Of a stretch of DNA of 64,000 nucleotides, positions 22,634 to 33,607 are shown one piece after another. Source of the DNA: Hypericum androsaemum. Taxonomy: Eukaryota > Streptophyta > Magnoliopsida > Malpighiales > Hypericaceae. The notes beneath the pieces were generated by a model, which did no database searches, was not told the DNA's origin, and was given only the letters and a program-made list of their open reading frames with translations. The DNA lies in NCBI GenBank assembly GCA_963995505.1, contig OZ023187.1:3975501-4039500 (forward strand), given 5' to 3'. The translations under genes and the position numbers were made by a program. Position 1 is the stretch's first letter, and every line of letters starts with the position of its first letter.

Positions 22634-25102
22634 ATGGATATGTCTAATCCGGGAGCTACTTGTCCTGAATCTCAAGCTGAAACTCCAACACAATCAAGCG
22701 TCGTTCCAAATGTGAGACATAAGAAGGACGCGGCATGGGAATATGCAATTCTACTAGAGAGTTTGGGTAAGAAATTAATTCAATGCACCTTTTGTCAGAA
22801 AACTATTGCTGGTGGAGGAATCTGTAGGTTCAAGCAACATTTGATGGGAATTAAAGAAGATGTTGGGATATGCAAGAAGGTTCCAAATGATGTACGAGAA
22901 AAACTTATAAGTATACATTCTGAGAATTCCAAGAAGTTGAAGGAGAATTCGGGAAGCTTTGAGACTCTAGATAGTGAGGAAGTTACAATGCCAACTCCTT
23001 CAAAGAAAAGAAGTATTGATGCTAGTTTTCAAAGGCTTTTTAAGCACAGTTTGAGTGATCATGCTCAACCAAGCATCAAAGTTGCATTGCAAAGTAATGA
23101 AAGATTGCATGATTCTGATTTGGCTTGGAAAATGTGGTTTTATGATGCTGGAATTTCAATGAATACTTTGAAATTGCCTTATTTTCAAATAGCTATTAAT
23201 AAAAGTATTGCAATGGGCTATGGATATAGACATCTGTCATATCATGCTTTGTGTTAGGTTGCTGAGAGATGCCAAAAAATCAGTGGAATTGATTGTTGGG
23301 GATTATAGGAAAAGTTGGAAGGACACGGGATGCATTATTATGACGGACAGTTGGACGGATACTAGGCAAAGGCCGTTGATCAACTTTTTGGTCTCTTGTC
23401 CGAAAGGGATTACATTTGTGAAGTCTGTAGATGCTTCAGGTGTCGTTTCAGATGCTATAACATTGTGCAACTTATTTTCTGAGATAGTTGAGTGGGCGGG
23501 TGTTGACAATGTTGTTCAACTTGTCACTGATAATGGAGCTAACTACAAGGCAGCCGGTAGATTATTGAGTGAGAAGTATATGACCATTTTTTGGTCTCCT
23601 TGTGCTGCACATTGTATCAACTTGATTTTGAAGTACATTTGTGAAATGCCATTGATGAAAGTGACAGCTAATGCGGCTTCTAAGATTACTGTCTTTGTGT
23701 ACAATCACAAGGCAACATTGAATTGGTTGAGGCAACGTCCAGGTTGGAATGAGATTGTTAGATCCGGGGTTACACGATTTGCTACGACCATTATTGCACT
23801 TCAAATTTTGCATGGCCACAAGGCAAACTTGAAAGCTTTGGTCGTATCTCAAGATTATGCAAAATATTTGAAGATGGCAAAGGGTGCAGAAGTGAAGCAA
23901 ATTGTGTTGGATTACAGGTTTTGGAACAATGCCTTAATTGCTGTGAAGTTGATGGCTCCATTGATGCGTCTATTGTGTATATATGACGGTGATTACAAGC
24001 ACGCAGTGGGATATGTGTATGAGGGTATGCGTAGGGCATGTAAAGCCATGAATGATATATTTTTGAACAAAAAGAGTCTTTACAAGCCTTATACTGATCT
24101 CATCAAGACTAGGTGGAGAGGCATATTTTGTCACCCCATTCACATAATAGCATACCAATTAAATCCTGTCTTTCAGTATAATCAGGACACTTATTGCAAG
24201 ATGCAAGTTGTTATCCAAGCAATGCTGGATTATGCATCACTGCAAAAGAAGATAGGCAAGATAGATAGAAAAAAGCTATATCATGAAGTGGAGCACTTCA
24301 AAAATCGTAGACTACCAACTTTTGCACATGAAATGACATTGGATATGGCGATGTGTCTTGGTCCAGGTAATTACAAACTTTCTATATATTTCATAACTTT
24401 GGTATATATAGAAATTATTTTTACGTGTATCAATTACTGATATTATTTTTAACAGATGCATGGTGGAAGTCATTTGGAGGGAGTACACCAACTTTGTAAA
24501 GGTTGGCAATCAGATTCCTCAGTCAAACAACTTCTTCATCGGGTTGTGAGCGTAATTGAAGCACATTTGATTGGATTCATTAAAAAAAGAGAAACCGACT
24601 AGAGCATGAAAGACTTAATGATTTGGTCTATATTCATTATAACATGCGCCTTACGGGATATGTATGAATGCATTAACAAAGACTTAATGATTTGATGAGT
24701 ACTTTATGTTATGACTAAGTAATATTTTAATATTTTAGAAAAAAATATTCACTACAGTCATATGATCCTGTTGATTATGAATCTATTGACAAGACATAAT
24801 TTTGGATCACTGAGAAAAATTCTGAAGGAAATATTGGTCAAGAAGAATTAGAAAATATGCTAGAGAAAGCTCCAAAGCAAAATGCAAATATGGCAGTAGA
24901 ATTCCTTCTAGCTACAGGTTTGTAATGTCTTCCATGTTGTGATATTGAGACAATTTGTGTGAATATTATCTTACTAATCTTGTCATATGTTTTGTGCAAA
25001 GATGATATTCCGGTGCTTCAAGTTCTTGGAACGGATTGGGAGAATGAAGATTGGCTAGCATCAACATTGCCACGAGAAGAACCACATGATTTGGATAATT
25101 GA
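22634..25102 (+). pseudogene. hAT transposase (BED zinc finger, DUF659, hAT dimerisation), inactivated
   Basis: The first frame (22634-23245) begins MDMSNPGATC and holds a BED-type finger (C-x2-C..FKQHLMG) and a nuclear-signal-like KKRS. It ends at a stop in HALC, where the frame shifts to the one running to 24366 with the DUF659 part (IIMTDSWTDTRQRPLINFL) and RNase H-like core (VQLVTDNGANYKAAG, SPCAAHCINL). After an intron at 24367-24455 the C-terminal dimerisation region is recognisable (DAWWKSFGG, SSGCERN, STFDWIH) but has stops at 24496-24498 and 24556-24558 and a later frameshift. A last exon after 25002 ends near 25102. No active enzyme is expected. Confidence 0.85.
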
Positions 25103-25299
25103 CTATTGTGGCTGCTAGCTTTCATATTTGAATTTAACTTTTAAGTACACTTTGAAGTTTGAATTTAGACATTTGGTATGATTATTGCTTTAGATGTATG
25201 GATATTTGGTTTGATGTTGCTTTGAATGAATATTTATTTGGTTTATTGTTGGTTATGGTTTTGTATTTGATAATTTTTTGAGGTGCGAGTGTGTGATTA

Positions 25300-25345
25300 C
25301 TGATTACATATATAATTATATATATATATAATTATAAATATAATA
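25300..25345. repeat. AT-rich simple repeat
   Basis: Short TA/AT tract (ATATATAATTATATATATAT type) near the right end of the hAT element. Confidence 0.7.
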
Positions 25346-26053
25346 TTTATTTTAAATTTTTTTTTGATCCAACTGGCAATTTAATCGGTCGGATCGGTTG
25401 AGTCAGAGGTCGGCTCAAAATCTGGGTTAGACTCCGGGTCGTTTTTGAAAATAATGGTTATCGGCGAAGACTCTATTTTCCAATTTGGGGCTAAATTGAT
25501 GAATGGGTATGTATTTGTTGATGAGTCGTGTGGTCAGAAGCCAAGGGGATACACAAGGGTTAAAAATAATTTAGTTTGGGTGAGATTGGTTCCTTTGGGC
25601 CAATTTTGGATAAAAAATTGATGGGTCTAATATTTCATCTAAACAAGAATGAGCCTTAGAACACACAAAATAATTATTATGATAATTTTACACAATAGAA
25701 TATATTTTAGAATGTGTCTATGAATATATTTTCTAGTAATTTTAAAGTAAGGCTGCGAAAAAATATGAAAAATGACAAAACCTATCTAATCTCTTTTGTC
25801 CGGCAATCAATCGCTATGATTACAAAATTTTAATTTTTGATTGTTGAAAAATATCAAATATTTAAATATTAACCCAATCGATTTGCATTTTGTTGCAAAT
25901 ATGCGGTACTTTTGTTTGGAATTTCAAACATGTCTGTCACCCAAATTCATGTTGCTAAAGTATACAAAATGTGAGCAAAGATACAGAAAATGATGTATCA
26001 GTCGGTGGGTACAAAAAGATATAAGAATAGTGTTGGAAGTCGACATCATTTTC

Positions 26054-27515
26054 TCAATAAATTATTATACAAAAGGTGTATATAAGCTAGAGGATATAAC
26101 TGTGAATCAGAATGATAATGTTCAGATATCTTCTAGTGTTGAAGATTAAGCATACTAAAATCAGACTTTTTCTAAACATGGCTCACACAAGGACGCCATG
26201 AGGCACCTTATCATTTATCTGAGTGAGAGAATTTTACAAAAAATCTTCTTCAATGCACTTATGAGGTTGCAAGGTGGATTAATTATGCACCACTTATGAA
26301 TTATAAGATGTTCTTACAGATTCGGAGATGGTGTGCCAAGAGAATACAAGACTCAACGTCAATTGACCGAATTGGGCGTGAATCGTTTTTTTGTCTTATT
26401 GAAATATCTTAGAACATTTGTGTTTGGAATGTCAAATATTTTTTCATGGTTATTTTATCATTAAATGAATAGTTAAGTTATCTCTATTAAGTGAATTTGA
26501 TTATATGATTATTACTATGAGATATATCCACTTGAATTTATTACGCGCGGAACTTTAACATTTAAAGTTTGAAATTAATTCTCAAGGGGTGAAAGAAAAT
26601 ATACATGTGACCTACTTCAAAATCGAGATTAATTAAGAACTTTATGTTATTTTAAGTTTTTTAGTGCAAGACAATTATTGTATTTCTAAGATAATTTTTG
26701 ACATAACATTCATAATTTTTGGAAGTAACTCGATTGCTTCCAAGTCTTATAATATGGTTATTGTGGAGACTGAGGACATACTAAAAAAAGTGTGCTAGTT
26801 ATGGTTGGCCACGTGCTTAATGTAAAGAATAAAAATCTAAAGTGTTTATTGCCTACATGTTGGAACTATATGATGGTGAACCTAATACATATTAATAATG
26901 TTATGACATTTAACAAATGTGGACCGTCAACTTAAGCTTAAAAGAGAACCGCCTGTTAGCAACCTAAGTCCTTCCTAAGGTGACTAGATCAAGCTCCATT
27001 GAAGCTAAAGAATGATAGATCACAACTTAAAAAGGCAAAGAAAATGTCTCGAAAATAAAAAAGGTGAAATTGAATAGACAAACCATAAAAAAGAGTTTTG
27101 AGGGTAAGAGGAAATAAAAAGTTTAACATTTCTAAGATGAAGTGTTTTAACTATAGAAATAATGTGTATTTTGCAAAAGATTGCAATGCCGAGATTAAGA
27201 GGTGCCAATTTAACTCATATGCGAGTGAATAAAATGAGTCTAGATTTATCTTTCTTACTGAATATCATCCATTGTGGGTGATGAATTTAGGATAGACAGA
27301 CCATAAGACAAATGATTATGAATCATTCGTACAATTTCAACAAGTACCTAATGGAACAAGATTCATTTGTATTAGAAGTAACACACAAGTAGAAATCCAA
27401 GAGATTGACAAATGTAAATTGAGCCCTCGTGAAAGATGAACCATATTTCTACAAGCGTTTGGATGGTGTAAAATTAGATATGAACATCACATTTCGATGT
27501 ATGCAAATAATATCG
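26054..27515 (+). repeat. Copia-type remnant, direct repeat copy A
   Basis: About 1.45 kb shared with 28291-29775. Near its 3' end the + strand decodes to a decayed gag zinc knuckle (CFNYRNNVYFAKDC, at about 27139-27190), then a protease/pre-integrase segment (PLWV.NLG.TDH), the order seen in Ty1/copia polyproteins. Numerous stops and the loss of knuckle residues (second Cys and His) show it is dead. No LTRs were recognised at its ends. Confidence 0.65.
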
Positions 27516-27519
27516 AGAA

Positions 27520-28285
27520 AACCGGACAGGAGGTGACACCCGACATGAGGTGGCCTGCACTGTAAATAGGTGAAGTTGTAGCGTTATCGTCGGTGTATGG
27601 GGTCTCTGTAGCTTTAGGAATCTTTGGTGATGGAGATTGGATAGGAGGCATCATAGCCCTACCATTGTCTGTTTCTGTAGCCTCCAGGCCAGATAAGTCA
27701 TTGTAAATATGAGGTTCCTTACTTGGTGTGTATTTCTCACGGGAAAGAGCAGAGTTGGAAGCAGATCCGTGCGTCGACTTGATAAGGTTAGGTCAATGGC
27801 CCAAAACCCAAAAGGAGGAGCTGGTAAAGGGTGAGTGTAATAGTTCATCGAAGCATTCCTTGCTCACTTTAACATCCTCTCCCTTGACCATCTTTGCTTG
27901 ATGCAGTGACTTCTTTCTTTTTGGCAATTCTATCTTCTGTGTGGCTAACCATAGGTGGTGCGTCTTTATGCATTGCCCTGAAACTAGAAACAACCAATAG
28001 ATCGGACTTGCAACAGCCAACATTTTCTTTCAAAAGAGAAAGTGACCAGAGATGGAGATCTTCCAAAGTACATGCATTTGTGAACTTTAGAAGACTTCTG
28101 AAATAAATTACTTGAATAATATAGTTGCGGAGTTACCTTGTGCCAAACCAAAGAGTGAATAAATTTCTTGATGCGGTCGACTGGCTCATTGAGCAACAAC
28201 ACAGTAATGTCATACTGCACTTTCCTTCTTATGTGAAAACAAAATAAAAAAAAGTTATTAATAGAAGTTTGAGATACATGCAGTT
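27520..28285 (-). pseudogene. Unrecognised gene fragment between the copia repeats
   Basis: On the minus strand several open pieces with coding character are seen: RRKVQYDITVLLLNEPVDRI near 28225, ending in a possible splice donor after VWHK; HQAKMVKGEDVKVSKECF near 27880; and LEATETDNGRAMMPPIQS near 27660. They are in different frames with stops between them. This looks like a captured or decayed host gene with exon-intron structure. I do not recognise the parent. Confidence 0.4.
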
Positions 28286-28290
28286 TAATG

Positions 28291-29775
28291 ACACAATAAA
28301 TTATACAAAAGTGTATATAAGCTAGAGGATATAACTGTGAATCAGAATGATAATGTTGAGATATCTTATAGTGATGAAGATTAAGCATACTGAAGTCAAA
28401 CTTTTTCTGAACATGGCTCACATAGGGACACCATGAGGCGCCTTATCATTTACCTGAGTGGGAGAATTTTACAGAAAATCTTCTTCAATGAACCTATGAG
28501 GTTGCAAGGTGGATTAATTGTGCACCACTTATGAATTATAAGATGTTCTTTTAGATTCGGAGATGATGTGCCAAGAGAATATAAGACTCAACGTCAATTG
28601 ACCAAATTAGGCGTGAATCATTCGATTAGGCGTGAATCATTTTTTTGTCTTATTGAAAGATCTTAGAACATTTGTGTTTGGAATGTTAAGTATTTTTTCA
28701 TGGTTATTTTATCATTAAATGAAGATTTAAGTTGTCTCTATTAAGTGAATTTATTTATTTGATTATATAATTATTACTATGAGATATATCCACTTGAATT
28801 TATTACGCGAGAAACTTTAATTAAAGTTTGAATTAATTCTCAAGGGGTGAGGAAAATATGCATGTGACCTACTTCGAAATCGAGATTAATTAAGAACTTT
28901 ATATTGTTTTAAGTTTTTGAGTGCAAGGCAATTATTATATTTCTAAGATAATTTTTGACATAACATTCATTATTTTTGGAAGTAACTCAATTGCTTCCAA
29001 GTCTTATAATGTGATTATTGTGGAGGCTGAGGACGTACTCAAAAAAGTGTGATAGTTATGGCTAGCCACGTGCTTAATGTAAAGCATAAAAACCTGAAGT
29101 GTTTATTGCCTATATGTTGGAACCATATGACAGTGAATCTAATGCATAATAATAATGTTATGCCATTTAACAAATGTGGACCGTCACCTTAAGCTTAAAA
29201 GAGAACCACCTTTTAGCAACCTAAGTCCTTCGTAAGGTGATGAGATTAAGCTCCATTGAAGCTAAAGAAGGATAGACCACAACTTAAAAAGGCAAAAGAA
29301 ATGTTTCAAAAATAAAAAAGGTGAAATTGAATAGACAAATCATAAAAAAAGAGTTTTGAGGGTAAGAGAAAATAAAAAGTTCAACATTTCTAAGATGGAG
29401 TGTTTTAACTATCTAAAGAATGGGTATTTTGCAAAAGATTGTAATGCCGAGATAAAGAGGTGCCAATTTAACTCATACGCGAGTGAATAAAATGAGTCCG
29501 GATTTATCTTCCTACTGAATATCATCCATTGTGGGTGATAAATTTAGGATCGAAAGACCATGAGACAAATGATTATGAATCATTCGTCTAATTTCAACAA
29601 GTACCTAATAGAACAAGATCCATTTGTATTAGAAGTAACACACAAGTAGAAGTCCAAGAGATTGGCATAGATAGATTGAGCCCTTGTAAAAGATGAACCA
29701 TTTTTCTACAAGCATTTGGATGGTGTAAAATTGGATATGAACATCATATTTTGATGTACGTAAATAATATCGAGA
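28291..29775 (+). repeat. Copia-type remnant, direct repeat copy B
   Basis: Second copy of the 26054-27515 segment in the same orientation, starting at the shared CAATAAATTATACAAAA and ending at AATATCGAGAAGATTGG. It has small insertions and deletions throughout, so the duplication is not recent. Both copies contain the same zinc-knuckle and TDH remnants. Confidence 0.65.
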
Positions 29776-30780
29776 AGATTGGTACCACTTCTCAAAAGAT
29801 TGGACGGATCTGGCTCCTTTAAATGAGATCCACAATCTTCGATAACTCCATATATTGCATTTTGTGGCATATAAACTGTCAATAATTTATTTTCCATTTA
29901 AAATAATCTTGTTATTTTATTTGATTAAAATTGTACGGCAAGAGACATTACTCCTATTGTATCTTGACATTATGATTTTTAATCATTTACTTTAATTTAT
30001 TTTGTGAAAATACTTCAAACTTAGTTTGTTGAATTTTTATTTTTCACTTTATATAATTCAGGGTTGCAGTTTTTGGTTGTAAAAATGGAAGAATATATAA
30101 CTCATTGAATATTGCTGAAATATTTAACATTTGTTGTGATCATTTTTGTCTTAGCTACTAATGCCTTCCATAATTTATGGTAATGATTATGCAATTTGGT
30201 TTTTGATATATATTCACTCAATGGTTGAAGATAATTAATGAATGAAATGTTGGGTGTGTTTATTTTTTAAATAAGATGTTCTCTTCAACTCCTAATTAAC
30301 TCAAATATTTTTCTAACAAATTCATCAATAACTCGAGCTTATTCGATACTATTGCATCTTGCAACAGGTGAGTATTTTGTATTTTCAGTTGTCAACCTTT
30401 TGTCAAAGATTAGTAGAACACTATTGAAATCTTGGTCTCGGCAAATTTTTTTAAATTCTGCATGGGCCTCCATTTACATCTATAAGTGTTACATCGTGTA
30501 AGAGGTCAACATCTTTTGTTGTAATATTTTTTCCCGGTATCTTAACCTCGAGTTTTAAATGTTTAATTCTTGAAAATCTGTTGAAGAGGTATTTCAAACT
30601 CGCTTTGTTTGAGCTTTTGTTTTTCACTTTGTTTAATTCTGGTTTGGAGTTTTTGTTTGTTAAAATGAAAGTATATATAATCATTAAAAATATCTGAAAT
30701 TCTTTGTGATCTGCTTTGTATTGCCTTTTATTTTTTGTTTGATGGTTATGCAACTTTTTACTCATACATTTTTTGATTGA
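29776..30780. other. Gene-free AT-rich stretch
   Basis: Very AT-rich. Only short frames full of Lys/Asn/Ile are present and nothing recognisable is seen. Confidence 0.6.
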
Positions 30781-30784
30781 TGGT

Positions 30785-31310
30785 CTAAAAAGCTGATGAT
30801 CACCTTGTTGGAGAGAATCAACATCTTGTTATTGCCGATGATCACCTTTCTGGAGAACTTGTTGATGATCACCTTGCTGGAGTACCGCTTGTTGTTGCAA
30901 ATCCCCATCCCCTTGCTGTTGTTGCATCATCATCATCGTTGACGTCTAGTCAGAAAAAAATATGGTTTTTATTTTAGTATGGTTTTTACTTTTTCTGTTA
31001 GTTATTATTTCTTCTAGTAATTTCACTTTCTTATTTATACAGAGGAGGAGGGGCCAAATTAAGCTGCCGGCATGTCGTTTTGGTCTCAAACATGATGTTC
31101 ACATAGAAATTACATCTAATTTCAAGACACAAAATCAAATTGATCACCTTGCTGGAGAGAATCAACAACTTGTTAATGCTGATGATCACCTTGCTAGAGA
31201 ATTTGCTGATGATCAGCTTGTTTGAGTACCGCTTGTTGTTGCAAATCCCTATCCCCTTTGCTATTGGTGTATCATCATCGACGACGTCTAGCCAGAAAAA
31301 AGTATGGTCT
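30785..31310 (+). repeat. Coding-like repeat, two copies with a DDHLAGE motif
   Basis: Two segments (30795-30965 and 31140-31310) share a translated pattern of the type DDHLAGENQ..LV..DDHLAGE, then VPLVVANPHPL, then a run over CATCATCATC and the phrase ACGTCTAG.CAGAAAAAA. The short nucleotide unit GATGATCACCTTGCTGGAG recurs five or more times. The second copy has a stop where the first reads through. It may be a decayed gene with internal amino-acid repeats. The parent is not recognised. Confidence 0.45.
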
Positions 31311-31335
31311 AGTTAACCTCTAGAGTTTTAACCTC

Positions 31336-31740
31336 CTTAGATACGTTAGCTTTCTCTTCATAGTTTACTTTCCTTTTCTACGAGAATGGGAAATCCGGCA
31401 ACCGGAGAGAAGGGGAGAAGCGGCGATATAATGGAGTGAAATATTTTGCGCGATCTCCTTCATCCTCGCTTCCCCTCGTCTTCTTCCTCGCTTTATTTTT
31501 TTCTTTTTTGTTTTCAGGGAGGAGAAAAGGAAAAGAAAAGGAGTTTCTTTCTTATTTTTTTGTTTGGGATAACATTAAGAGAAGAATGGGTTATGGGCGA
31601 AGACCCTATTTTCCAATTTGGGGTGAAAGTGTTGAATGTGCATGCATTTATTGATCTGTCATGTGGTCAAAGCCAAAAGGGATGCACAAGGGTTAAAAAT
31701 AATTTAGTTTGGGTCAGATCTGTTCCTTTAGCCAAAGGGA
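31336..31740 (-). pseudogene. Duplicate of AGD5 exon 1, 5' leader and upstream region
   Basis: The + strand from CTCCTTAGATACGTTAGCTT onward matches 18963-19168, then 21575-21641, then 25457-25610, that is, the AGD5 exon 1/upstream region with both transposons removed. The exon 1 part keeps the ATG but has lost a base, putting the reading frame out after the first codons. No other AGD5 exons follow. Similarity ends at about 31738, just before an unrelated open frame. Confidence 0.85.
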
Positions 31741-31741
31741 T

Positions 31742-32160
31742 GCATCATATTTACTGTAACAAAAGAAGTTGTAATTGACGGCAAGAACCATGCCATCGTC
31801 CTTGTGGAGTCCTTTGAGGACTTTGAAAAGTACAAGCTGGAGGAGCACAAAAAGTACGATGTCTCATACGTCCAAGTCCCCAGATCAATCTCGAATGAGG
31901 TTCTCTTCGAGATTAAAGAAGCATGCAAGAATTTGCCCGACTTCATTTTTGAATATTACCCACCTCTCTTTGTGTATCGCACGGTGGTCATTTCCAACTT
32001 GGAGCACTTCCAACAATACATGCTAGAGCATGAACCCTTCGAGGTCACGATAGTGATTGTGTTAAGAGCTTGCAAGCGCCTGGACCGTTGGGAGATTGAA
32101 ACGGAATGCAGCTATCGAGCCAACGTAGTGTATCGAAGGTTTGCGCCTCGTGAGGACTAG
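31742..32160 (+). CDS. Uncharacterised ORF, about 118-138 codons, possibly a gene fragment
   Basis: An open frame from about 31742 to the TAG at 32158-32160 reads IIFTVTKEVVIDGKNHAIVL, then VESFEDFEKYKLEEHKKYDV (ATG-led form starting at 31804) and ends YRRFAPRED. Codon use and the even, soluble composition look like real protein. It starts exactly where the AGD5 upstream duplicate ends, without its own promoter or an early ATG in the upstream part, so it may be the 3' exon of a lost gene. No domain recognised. Confidence 0.4.
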
Positions 32161-32820
32161 TGCTATGGGGAGAGCCGTGGTTGAAGTTGTTATTTTATTC
32201 CTCCAAGTGCTTTAAGCACATTAGTTGTAGTAAGAAGTGTCGCCCCTCTTGTTTAGCTTGTTATTCCTCAAGTGCTTTAAGCACATGTCATGTCGTTTCT
32301 ACTGATTTAGATGGAAAATGTCTTTGTTTGTTTCGGTTTATTATTTCTTTCTATCTTACTCTCGGTTGTCCCATGGACATGTGATGCTTATATATGGGAT
32401 TGTTTCTATTTTTTGCTTCTCTCCTTCTCTCTCCTCTTCGACTTTTCAAAGAAAGCCTTTTCATTTTTTCTCTTTGTCTCATTGAGTTTTAGAATTGGGA
32501 AAATTCATAATTTCTGGGCGATATAATTTACTATCCGATTAAAATATTTGACACAATAACAAGTTCGAAATCTCACTCCAATTAAAAAGATAGAATTTAC
32601 GCATCGAATCCAAAAATTTGATACAATCAATTGATAATCATCAATAATGTCAGCAATATAACAAGCTCAATACCAACAATCATTTAGACACTTGTTCATA
32701 TTCTATTGATTTCAAGTTTTATTAAAAATACAATAATATTAAATATTTTTTTACCACATTTTAAAGATTTAAAATTAGATCTAAATTAGTTGGATTATAA
32801 AAAATATAAGAAAAAAAACT
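32161..32820. other. Gene-free AT-rich stretch
   Basis: Contains a short duplicated phrase (CCTCAAGTGCTTTAAGCACAT, near 32203 and 32265), which may be 3' leader sequence of the preceding ORF. Otherwise nothing recognised. Confidence 0.5.
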
Positions 32821-32821
32821 C

Positions 32822-33554
32822 ATAAGTCCCCAAAGTTTGTCATAATGTACTAGAAAATCTAGACCTTAATTAATTAGTCCATAAATTTTGAAAAATTAAA
32901 CTTTTTAGTCTTTCAGATCAATTTACATCTCAAATAATATATAAGATTAACAAAAAAAACTAGCGCTCACTTTAAAACTCTAAAATCACCCAAAAACACA
33001 TAAACCTAGATTCCTAAATGAAAAACCTCACGCGCCTCATAAAAAATATAACAAAACTAAGTTTACTCGAGCCGCGATATCCAACCAAATCGATTAATCC
33101 TAAATTCAAATGATAAATCTCCCTCCCTATCCCACTTGTTGAGTTTATTCTACGTGTTCTATTTTTCTTATTTGGTTTAATAATTTACTATATTGGTGCT
33201 CATTATGTTATTTCTTCGCAACTATGTTAACTACATCGTTTCGTGTCCTTTGTTTGGTGAATATGTAAAAAATCTCTTTTTATTGGTTGTGTTTTTCGGG
33301 TCTTATCTTTGTTCCTAAACCTAAACGATTTGTTTATTTTTATTTTTAATGTGGTGGGTCGGATTCTGTACCATGTGTGTGATTAATATATTTAATCTTA
33401 ATTTTAGAATTTTAAAATGATGGAGGATTATTTTGATAATCTTATGTGGCGTTTGAGCTGAAAATTGATTTAAGAGATTAATGAGTTCGATTTTTAAGAC
33501 TCATGAACTAATTAACTAAAAATCAGACATTTGAGTACATTATATCAAAACTTA
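32822..33554. mobile_element. TIR element, about 730 bp, no coding capacity
   Basis: Inverted terminal arms of about 110 bp: the left arm (ATAAG..AAAGTTTGTCATAATGTACT..TTAATTAATTAGTCCAT) pairs with the reverse complement of the right arm (ATAAGTTTTGATATAATGTACT..TTAGTTAATTAGTTCATGA). Both arms end inward at a TTTACATCTC/TTTTCAGCTC phrase. The interior is AT-rich without genes. Confidence 0.6.
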
Positions 33555-33607
33555 TACTTCTCAGTATTTTCCTGAAAATATAACAAGCCTAATACAATAC
33601 TTAAGTT

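Larger units (their letters stand above)
21642..25456 (+). mobile_element. hAT transposon, 3.8 kb, degenerate
   Basis: The element is flanked by the 8-bp repeat GTTATCGG at 21634-21641 and 25457-25464, the length made by hAT transposases. Its ends are weak inverted repeats (TATTTTTTTAAAGACGCG against ATTATTTTCAAAAACGAC). It encodes a BED-finger/DUF659/hAT-type transposase with several disabling mutations. The paralogous segment at about 31588 has a single uninterrupted version of the target, confirming both ends. Whether the true duplication is GTTATCGG or GGTTATCG cannot be told, since both fit. Confidence 0.88.
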
